Source: a virus. From it: 28,646 bases of DNA. Within the stretch, counting starts at the first letter, position 1. Each line of letters begins with the position of its first letter. The stretch covers positions 1 through 28,646 of IMG/VR virus record IMGVR_UViG_3300012928_000030, one strand, 5' to 3'. Shown here piece by piece: positions 1 through 9,000 of this stretch. Under the pieces are notes generated by a model. That model had not been told where the DNA came from. It was given only the letters and a program-made list of their open reading frames with translations, and did not search any database. The position numbers and the translations under genes were made by a program.

Positions 1-2895
1 ATTACGGAGACGCAGGTCTCCACTGATTGTCAGATATGTGTCACCGAATGGGTCAATCTGAACCTCATCGATTTCCTGGAACAGTAAGTTTGATACAGCA
101 GTTGTTGAGTAAGTCAGTTCTGCAGTATTGTTTGGTTGAGCGCCTGCGGTATGTGTAGGAGCATTACCATCAGTAGCAGTAATACCAGCAACAGTTACTT
201 CATAAATGTTGTTTCTATGCTTTAGATATTCACCAACAGATACAGGAGTGTTTGATCTCCATTCTGTGTAAGCAGGAGCAGAAACGTTTAGAGACGCCAT
301 CTGCTTCAAAGTCTCAAAACTAAATCTAGTTGGACTAATTTTGAGAGTGTTTGCGTTTCCGTTGTAGAAGTAGAACGTATCGTCGTTTGCTCCTACAGTT
401 TCTTCTGCAGTTACATATGTATTACCATCAAGGTCTCTAATACCACCAAGAGAAGACCATGATGTGGTTACTGAACTATATCCTTCATATTGTGTGGTTT
501 GTGTATTATAACGAATAGCACCATTCTCTACTAGTCCTGGTCCAGGTCTTGCTGCAGTATTACCAGCAGGAATAATTAGTGAAGTGGTTCCGTCAATCTT
601 GACAACTCTATTAGGAGCAGGTGTTAGAAGAAGATCTTCAGTTCCTTGAGTAAAGATATTATTATCTTCAATCTTCAGCAAGTCTGAAGAGTTAAATGTT
701 CCTGTAGTCTTGATAGATCCTGCAGTTGTAAGATCTCCAGTATCTGCTGTAATTTCCAGCAGTGCAATAGCATCTACTGCTGGAGGAACAATACTTAATT
801 TCTGACCTTTAATGCTTACAGGACTGGTTAGTCCTGTAGACTGTAGAAGTAAATTTCCAGGAGAAACAACTTCAGTAGTATTTACTTTGTCGGATACATT
901 AATAACATCAACATTTGCTGTAGTAATTGTTGCAGCATCAGAAATAAGATCAGTAGAAGTTACCGTAACTGAATTTACATCACCACTACTTACATCCAAT
1001 GTAATGTTATCAGTGGATGTGATATCAGTAACAAGAACTTGAAATCCAGATCCAAAAGTTTTTGGATTATTTGGATCGATTGTCAACTCCGCTTCGAGTC
1101 CTGCAGTCCCTGCCATATTAGAGTGCTGCTGGCAGTAATAATATAGAGGAGTTGGTGTTGCAGCAGTTGGTTGAATTCTTGAGATGCTATCATCACGATA
1201 TGCAACTTCTTCTCCATCATATTCAACCCCAGCAAAAACCAAAGGTGCAGTTCCACTAGAAACTATTGGAGTATCAATTGTAACAACATTTCCATTTACT
1301 TCAGTTACAAAAGTTTCCGAATCAACCTGCCCTTCATCACTAATATCTGCATCCTCAGAAACAGTAACGTTCATCCCAACTAGAACTTTAGTTCCATCTC
1401 CAACTGTAATTGTAGTTGCTCCTTCAGTTAAAGTTGCACTAAATTCATACGTATTATGAATTCCATCTGGATGAATAGAGAATCTAAATGGGTGTGATGA
1501 AGCGTCCGAGTAATCAAAATCGTATGTATTATTAACGAATAGAGTTAAGTCTGGATGCCTAGTTGGATTGCCATCTCCAGTATCAATCAAGTATCTGGCA
1601 ACAGTATTTGTTTCATCAACTTCTAGAGATCCAATAGTATCTCCACTACCAATACTATCGGTTCCAGAGAACGTAAAAGTAACTAGAGTTATGATGCCTC
1701 CGCTTTGTTCTACTTCTTCACAGACTCCTGTAATTGTAGTAAAAGTTCCAGGATTAAGAGCATCTTCTTGCTGGAAGTTATATGATTGCCCAACAACAAA
1801 TGTTCCTGCTGTGGGATCAGTTGTAAATGTTACTTGAAGAAGATCTTCAGTTGTAACAAGATAAGGAATCGGTTGCGTTAGATCTAGATTAAAGATAGTT
1901 AGTGTATCATCAATACTGTATCCTTCTCCAGGTGCATTGATGGATACAGCTGTAATAATTCCTACAACATCAATAGTAAATTGATATCCATTACCATTAG
2001 TTCCCCATGGAGGAGTGATTGTCAAGGTGATCGTTCCACCATCACCTGTAGCAGGAGAAGTGTTTAGATCTAGAGATGTTCTATCTATAGCAACATTTTG
2101 AACAATAATGTCTGTTGGGTTGCCGTCAACATCTACTGGAGTTTGTAAGACTGCAGTTCCTGCAGTTTGAGTAACAATCCATCCAGATCCAACACCATCA
2201 GGAACAGTTGCGGTTACAGTAGTTTCGTCCTCATTGATATTTCCACTGAATCCTGTTACTTGACTAGGCAAAGTAAGAACATCATTTAACAGATATCCAT
2301 CACCATATTCACTGATAGTAGTGCTGGCGAATCCTCCATTAGAGAATTCCAAATTTACAACAGCACCAGTTCCAGTGCCACCAATTAGTGATACTCCATT
2401 ATAAGTAGGAGTTCCCAAAGACTCTCCTACAAATACATATCCACTGCCAGGAGTAGTGGTTCCATTGTATGGTGATACTGTGAGATCGAAGGTTCCTGCC
2501 TGACCAGTTCCACCAATGACAGGAATCTCTTCATAATCTCCCTGGTCGTAATCTTGACCTTGTGCAGTAATCTGGAGACCGTCACTTTTCAGAATGTTTT
2601 TCTGAAGAACAACATTTCTATAATAAAGAGATGCTTCGTTTTGAATCTGGTGTAGTTTCTTACCGTCAGATACAAATGCTAGAGTCTTTGTTCCTGGTCT
2701 AAAGATACCGACCGATGTGTCATTAACAAACGCAAGTGATGGTTCCGTTCTGGATCCATCACCCAACCTTAGAAGACCTGTAGATAAATCACTTCCACCA
2801 CCACCAATAGCAAACAAATCGCTCGCAAGTTGGTTGATAGTTTGTCGTTGCTTCTCAAATGTGTCTGATTTAGCTACGTTTCTAAGAATTGCCAT
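1..2895 (-). CDS. Tail-fibre-like virion structural protein, C-terminus cut off by the window edge
   Basis: The frame is open for 965 codons from ATG at 2895 to base 1 with no stop, so the gene continues to the left. The start follows AGAGAT about 8 bases upstream and overlaps the preceding 60-aa gene by 14 bases. The N-terminus (MAILRNVAKSDTFEKQRQ) is followed by a fibre-type segment (residues ~50-80, SLAFVNDTSVGIFRPGTKTL) seen in many phage fibre and virion proteins. Residues ~130-370 carry Gly-rich GxGY beads. Residues ~452-598 contain a cupredoxin-like pattern, annotated separately. Near residue 800 is GAIRYNTQTTQYEGY and then SLGGIRDLDGNTY, again typical of cyanophage structural proteins. 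The role as a fibre or peripheral baseplate protein is inferred from its place after the baseplate wedge genes and from these motifs. It could also be a decoration protein. No T4 gene number can be assigned. Confidence 0.85.
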   Translation of the reverse strand, partial: MAILRNVAKSDTFEKQRQTINQLASDLFAIGGGGSDLSTGLLRLGDGSRTEPSLAFVNDTSVGIFRPGTKTLAFVSDGKKLHQIQNEASLYYRNVVLQKNILKSDGLQITAQGQDYDQGDYEEIPVIGGTGQAGTFDLTVSPYNGTTTPGSGYVFVGESLGTPTYNGVSLIGGTGTGAVVNLEFSNGGFASTTISEYGDGYLLNDVLTLPSQVTGFSGNINEDETTVTATVPDGVGSGWIVTQTAGTAVLQTPVDVDGNPTDIIVQNVAIDRTSLDLNTSPATGDGGTITLTITPPWGTNGNGYQFTIDVVGIITAVSINAPGEGYSIDDTLTIFNLDLTQPIPYLVTTEDLLQVTFTTDPTAGTFVVGQSYNFQQEDALNPGTFTTITGVCEEVEQSGGIITLVTFTFSGTDSIGSGDTIGSLEVDETNTVARYLIDTGDGNPTRHPDLTLFVNNTYDFDYSDASSHPFRFSIHPDGIHNTYEFSATLTEGATTITVGDGTKVLVGMNVTVSEDADISDEGQVDSETFVTEVNGNVVTIDTPIVSSGTAPLVFAGVEYDGEEVAYRDDSISRIQPTAATPTPLYYYCQQHSNMAGTAGLEAELTIDPNNPKTFGSGFQVLVTDITSTDNITLDVSSGDVNSVTVTSTDLISDAATITTANVDVINVSDKVNTTEVVSPGNLLLQSTGLTSPVSIKGQKLSIVPPAVDAIALLEITADTGDLTTAGSIKTTGTFNSSDLLKIEDNNIFTQGTEDLLLTPAPNRVVKIDGTTSLIIPAGNTAARPGPGLVENGAIRYNTQTTQYEGYSSVTTSWSSLGGIRDLDGNTYVTAEETVGANDDTFYFYNGNANTLKISPTRFSFETLKQMASLNVSAPAYTEWRSNTPVSVGEYLKHRNNIYEVTVAGITATDGNAPTHTAGAQPNNTAELTYSTTAVSNLLFQEIDEVQIDPFGDTYLTISGDLRLRN
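1102..1542 (-). other. Cupredoxin-like (type-1 copper site) segment inside the fibre-like protein
   Basis: Residues ~452-598 of the left-edge structural protein. A strand-like stretch ending in Ser-Ser-His-Pro-Phe-Arg-Phe-Ser (His468) is followed, about 115 residues later, by Leu-Tyr-Tyr-Tyr-Cys588-Gln-Gln-His591-Ser-Asn-Met594-Ala-Gly. Plastocyanins and pseudoazurins bind copper through an early His in a His-Pro/Asn context and a late Tyr-x-Cys-x2-His-xn-Met loop. All four ligand types are present here in the right order. The Met lies two residues after the His-Ser pair, so the loop is shorter than in plastocyanin (Cys-x2-His-x4-Met). About 100 residues separate the two halves and include a repeat-like insertion. 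The residues are seen directly; copper binding is inference. Confidence 0.55.
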
Positions 2896-3064
2896 TGCGT
2901 GCTATCTCTTTTAAGAGTTGTTTGATTTCAGATAATTCTGCCTTCAAAGTATTTATGTCATTTATGGCAGTGTGCAAAACCTTTGTTGGAGGTTTCTCAT
3001 TGCTAATGATCGCCCCCGTTTCGGGGTCTCGATATAAATTTTCGTGTCCTTCGACTTTTATCAT
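2882..3064 (-). CDS. 60-aa conserved-type small phage protein between baseplate and fibre genes
   Basis: The protein starts MIKVEGHENLYRDPETGAI and ends in a Lys/Glu/Leu-rich helix (LKAELSEIKQLLKEI) likely to form a coiled coil. A VEGH-x-N-L-x-RD-x2-TGAI start followed by a helix is a pattern I associate with small T4-like phage proteins, but I know of no assigned function. The ATG overlaps the stop of the 2,757-aa gene as ATGA, and the gene's own stop overlaps the next start by 14 bases, so translation of all three is probably coupled. No clear Shine-Dalgarno sequence precedes it, which fits coupling. A GC hairpin (CCCCG-TTT-CGGGG, 3014-3026) lies within the coding sequence. Placement suggests a virion or assembly role. 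Confidence 0.85.
   Translation of the reverse strand: MIKVEGHENLYRDPETGAIISNEKPPTKVLHTAINDINTLKAELSEIKQLLKEIARNGNS
2950..2957 (-). promoter_or_regulatory. Candidate late promoter before the fibre-like gene
   Basis: On the minus strand the sequence is CATAAATA, one base from the T4 late-promoter consensus TATAAATA. It lies 55-62 bases upstream of the ATG at 2895, inside the 60-aa gene. A promoter here would let the fibre gene be expressed separately from the baseplate operon. An 8-base near match inside coding sequence can arise by chance, hence the modest confidence. Confidence 0.3.
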
Positions 3065-6000
3065 GTCGATGCCACTACTCTAATATCTTGGACCTTAGGA
3101 ACGTAAGATGGATCATCGGTCTTCATCGAAATCTTAACTCCGAATGAAGTAAATTCATCTAGGTTGTCAACACTAAATCTAAACTCTTGATAGGCAGATT
3201 GCTCTTCCTTCTGAGCGGAGATAGTATTCTGTGGTGTAGCGAGTTTGGGAGTATCCTCATATCCAGTTCCGTTAAAGAACTGCCATTCGATATCTTCAAA
3301 CTTTTTCTGGATAGAAGTAGTCTTGGTCTTGTATGAGAGTTGAATGTTCTTGCTATCAGTTACGTTTGCAGTGATGATAACATCAATTGCGCTTGCACCC
3401 TGAGCAAGACTGATCTCCTTAGTTACATACTTAGCAACGGAAGAGGTATCCTTTGCACTGTCTTCAGGAACAAAGTCTACACCCTCGGAGAATGTCATGG
3501 TCTTGATTTCATAGTATCTCTCATCACCTGCTCCCAGGTTAGACCAGGAAACAAGATCACCAGTTCTAAAGATGTCAGCAGACTGATCAGCAACTTGCTG
3601 GGTTCTGATGAAAGAACCAACTCCACTAGCACTAGAGTAATCAGAATTGATTGGTTGCTTATCGTTCTCTAGAGTCAGAGTCTGAGAAGGAACATCCCAG
3701 ATACGAACGGTTCCGTTGATCAAGTTGTCATATGTCTTAGTAGGATCAGAAGGATTGATTCCAGTAACTAGTTGACCGAACGAGAAGTCAGGAGTAACCT
3801 TGATTGCTCCAGCAGCACTGACGACAACTGTGTTATCTTCCAACTCACCGCTCTCTTGTGATTGCAGTGAGAAGAAGAGTTCTTCGTTTGCTTTGAATAC
3901 ATTATTGTTCTTGACCTTGACAAAGACAGTATTGTCAGAAGTTCTGTATCTAACAACTTCACCACGGGAACCAGATGCCTCAATGTTTAGTGCATCGTTA
4001 CCCATACCCTCAACAGTCTGACCAACGCTAATTACAATTGGATTGCTGTTGCTGTCCAGGTTGCCGCTTAGAGTCAATCTGTATACAGGGAAGAACTCAA
4101 TGACTTGGAATCTCTTACCGAATCTGTTCTCCTTACCAGCAGCGTTTTCGATTCTGTTGGAGGATAGTTTGATGGAAGATGTCTTGAGATCAAGGATTGG
4201 TGACAGGTATGTCTTAGTAGAAGAAAGTGTCAGTCTGTAAACAAGACTCTCGCCAAGGTTATTGAGGAGAGTGTTGATATCTGATGCAACAACCTTCTGG
4301 TTGATGAAGAACTGCTCTTCATTCAGGAATGTCTTTTCAAAGTCAGCAACAGAGTAAGAAGTGTAGTTCTCAGTCTTGGAGTCAACAGGAACTACATTAG
4401 TTGTCTTGATTGCAGTATCAATGTTTGTGGATGGGGACTGAATATATGAGAACTGTGCAAGAACTCTCTCATACTTCTTATTAGAAGTAATCAGTCCACT
4501 AGCACCACCACCGAATACTGTATCTGCTGCTCTACCGATACCTGATACACAGAACGAATCGATACCACAGTTAGATACCCTGAACAGAGTAGTGTTTAGT
4601 GATCCTTGTGTGAATCCAGCAGTGGTTGCTAGATTCTTGAAGAATACATATGACTTGCCATCTTCAAAACCATGGTTCTTATGGTTGACCTTGATGATGT
4701 TATTGTTGTTCTTAAACAACTCAGACGTTGCATTAGCATTTGCGAATGCATATGTCTCCAGAGGATTGTTGACCATATTCTCATAACCAAGTGACTGGTT
4801 AGTGATGTCAATGGTAGCAGTAGAAGAGATATCAAACTCAGCACGATAGAGAGTGAACTTGATGTCCTCGAACAGATCCTCTACCCAAGAACCAGTGTTC
4901 TGTGACTTATAGACAGAACCAAGTGATGGGTTAGTAGTAACTGTAGTGTTGGTTGCGATCTCAGTCTCACCAAGTTTGGATGCCCAGATGCCATAGTCTT
5001 GAGAATCAGTCTCGACAACTAGAGCATACTCGGTATTGTTCTGTAGATATACAGGATAGTCGAAGTGGAACTTGGTTGGAGTTGTAGATGGAACAACGCC
5101 AGTGGTGTCTGTAGCAACACCCATTCTTACAGCAGGTTCTGTGATTTCGATCTCTGCTTCGATAACTGCTCCGCCGTTACCTAGTCCTGTGCCTCTAATA
5201 ACAATCGAAGGTGGTTCGGTGTATCCTCTACCAGCAAGTGTGATAGTAGAATCATAGATCAGACCACCAGAAACTACAACCGTGCCAGTTGCGTTACTAC
5301 CGCCAGGTAGACTTGGAGACTCAACAGTAATAGTAGCAGTGTCATAGTTATCACCAGCGTTGGTAACCTTGAGTGCAGAGACAACACCAGAGTCCTTAGC
5401 AATTCTTGCAGTGATCTCAGTGTTGTTTGCGTTGTTGAATGTAGTGATGGAGGAGATCTTCAGACGCTCATCAGGAACGTATGAGATACCGTTGTTGTTA
5501 TCAAGAACAACAGTGTAGACCTGCTCATTGGTCAGGACAATCTCGTTATCTTCCGAGACAGCGAGTTCGTTGTTGTTCTTATCAAGAACTTTCAATACAG
5601 GACCAGATGCGTTGCTAGACTCTCCAGAGATTGTTTCACCCTTGAGGATAGTAACAGTGTCAGAAACATATACCTTCAGATAGGTGTAAGGTTCGACAAC
5701 AACCTCGGTTCCAGGAACAACATTTTTGCCTGGTTTCTCGGAGTTGACATCAGTCAGATATACACGGAGAGGGATGGTATCGCTCTTAGTGCTGAGGAAC
5801 AGATCTACGCCAGTTGTAAATACGCCACCCTCATAGTTCTCAACCTTAAAGGTCTGAGCGAGTGGATTTGGTTTCTGCTCTTGCTCTGTATTGCTAGAGA
5901 CCAACTGGGTTCCTTCGTTAGACTTGAAGTAAGCAGGTTTCGTGGATACGATAGAAGCAGGATTCTCAGGCAACAGACCAGTTGCATAGAACTTAGTTTC

Positions 6001-9000
6001 TGCGAAGGTCTCTACAGATGCCTTATCTGAATTAGTGCTGCTAGATGTGAATCTGAGAGTCTTCTCACCAGTAGTGATCTTGACTTCCTCAGAACCATCA
6101 TCATAAGAGACGGTCTCTGCATCACCTGTCCACTGAGTTGCCTGACGTGGTGCCTTACCAGCAGGAATCAGGATAACGCCACTTGCGTTACCATTTGCAT
6201 CAGTGATGATAGGAGCATTGAATGTAGATAGGGAGTTACCAGGGATTCCAGTGAATCTGATATCGGGAACAACCCAACGGTTGATCTTCTTACCTTCTAG
6301 GAATACAAATACCTCAGTCTTGGGTTTCAGTCTACGGATGTTGAACTTAACAGGGATACTACGAGCAAAGTATTGCAGGGAGTTGACGATAGACTTACCA
6401 CCACTCGTCTTAGTAGATACACCCTTAGGAGTCTCGTTATTCTGTGGACTGATGTTAGAAGAACTTGCAACAGATGCAGGTGTTACCTCTTCTGCAACAA
6501 TCTCGTCATTAGTCTTGGACAGACCGTTGATGTTGTAGAAAGATCTCTCGGTGCCATTCCATGTTACTAGGAATGAGTTATACAGACTGCTGAATGCAGA
6601 TGAGATATCATCCTTAGCAAGGAAAGGAACAAACAGGTTGGTGTTGTTATCTGTTACGAGAGGAACAGTGTTTCTATCATACCAGGAGTCAACGTTAGGA
6701 TCAACAGAAAGGTCACCAACATACTGTAGGACAACAAATGGGTTGGGGTTGATAGTCTTGGTAGCAAAGTTGTTACCAAGTAGTCTCTGGTTCGAGAATG
6801 GTAGAGAAAGAACACCATTGTTATTGACATAACCAGCAACTCGTCTCTGGTCTTCTCTGGTGTTGACTTCCTTGACTAGCAGACTATCTTCACTGACTTG
6901 TGGTCTCAGAACAGACTGTTGAGCATCGATAGCACAAGCATAGTCAGCAGTCTTGATATCTCCCTTATGAGTTTCAAAGTTATCAACATAGAAACCAGTC
7001 TTGAATCTATCCAGACCAATCTCATCCTGAATCTGCATATTCAATGCTTGCTGCTCAAGGATGCTTAGGGATGTGTAATACTCAAGACGCTCGACACGCT
7101 GATTGAGTTTACCGATGTCCTTCATCGTGTAACGCTTGTTCTCAACAGGAACGATTCTTACATCTCTAAAGCTATCGGTGTATGCAGGAACATACAGATA
7201 GTATAGAGGGATAGAATCACTAAGCGTCTCAGGTCTGGATGGGTTCAAGGAAGAGTTGCCTTTCTTGACAATGAAATTACCTTGAGTGTTCAGGAATACG
7301 CCATCAATTCTATCGAGATACTGATCCTTGTTATACTTGACAGTCCAAGGTAGGTTCACATCGTCGGATGGTGTGCTGGATGGAATACCAGAGGTTGCAG
7401 TGAATGATAGATACTCGTTCTGCGCTAGGAAGGATCCGTCCTGATACCCAGGAAGGATGTTAGTGTTGTCAACCTTAGGTCGGAAGTCAATGACATCCTT
7501 CAGGGAGACTAGACCGCTGACTGAGGAATTGAATGATGGGATCTCAGTCTCAGTAACACCTGCTTCATGCAGATAGGAGTCGATCGTGCAGAAGTCACCT
7601 TGTGAATGCTCGAAGTAATCGAAAGCAATGATCAACTGTCCTGTAGGAGCAGATACTCCTGGTTTCAGAACTAGTCTTGCAGTATCATAGAAGGTATCTC
7701 TTTGACCATTGTCGAAGGTATACTTATCGGTTACATCTGTTCCAGATACTAGGTTACCGCCTGCATCAACAGTAGGAGGTGCAGATACAGAACCTTCATA
7801 GACATATCTCAGTTTGTATACGTCAGAATAAGAAACGATCTGGATGGTTTCGCCACCATTCTCTTGTCCTCTAAATGGAACGACATTTGTTCCACCAGAC
7901 TGAACAATGATCTGCTTATTCTCAATGGAAGTCTTGAGTCTTGGTTTTGCTTTGGATACCTGCAGGGTAGCAGTCAACTTCAATGTTGGGAAGTTGATAG
8001 CAGGAACATCAAATGTAGGATCTCCAACTTCTGGATTAGCAACTCTGTTCTCTAGTGCTGCTCTAATCTGGTCGATGTTACCAAAGTAGTTTTCTGGGAA
8101 GTTGATGGTGACACTACCAGCAGTCAGGTTGCTGTCAGACTGTTCGATGCTTACGAATGAAGGATCGACATATACAACGTCACCTTTCTTGAGTGCTCCT
8201 GTGAATGGAAGCAATGTAGGAGGATCATTAACAGGATCCGCTCCTAGTTCAGAATTGTGAATTGCAACACCAGGATCTAGAACTGTGATCAAGAAGTTCT
8301 CTTGGGAGAACTCAGCGAATCTTTGTGTTCCGAATGGGAGTTGTGCAGCAAATGTTAGGTTGCCACTACCAGAAGATGCAGTAGTGATGAAGTCTCTTCT
8401 GAAGTAGTAAGTAATCTTCGAGTCTTCAGACGAGTCAATCAGTGACTTGATCTGCTTATCACCTGTTGGGAAGACTAGAGTTCCTACTGGATTCTCGATG
8501 AGAGGTCTCTGGTTTACAACAGATGCATTGACAACATCTGCTTGCAGGGTGCGATCCAGATAGATTCTTGATCTCTTGACGCCATCAGGTCTGGTTGCAT
8601 ACTGGACGACATACTTAAATACGTCACCATTAACATCGGAGAACTGAACAACGTCACCTTGAACAAGAATTCTAGATGCATCACCATTGAAACCATTACA
8701 CTCGATGAACTTGTATCCTCTGGTTCCAGAGAATGTGAAGTCGGTAATAGAGGTGGTTGTAGTATATCCTGTTCTCTCTAGTTCTACATCAGCAGAGAAC
8801 CTGTTCTTGTTACCAGAACCAAAGGCAGAATACAGAGACTTGACATTCTTAGGTGAGTAAGTATATACTGTATTCCTAAACAGAACGGGAACGATAGTTG
8901 CTTCGTTCAGTGGCAGTGGGTCAACACCACCAACTTCTACTACAGGTGGTTGAGAGAAGATTTGAGTAACAGCACTTCTGTCTTTGACATATACTCTAGA

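Noticed and set aside
3014-3026. CCCCG-TTT-CGGGG hairpin as a terminator
   Set aside because: It lies inside the 60-aa coding sequence, has only five base pairs and no following U-tract.
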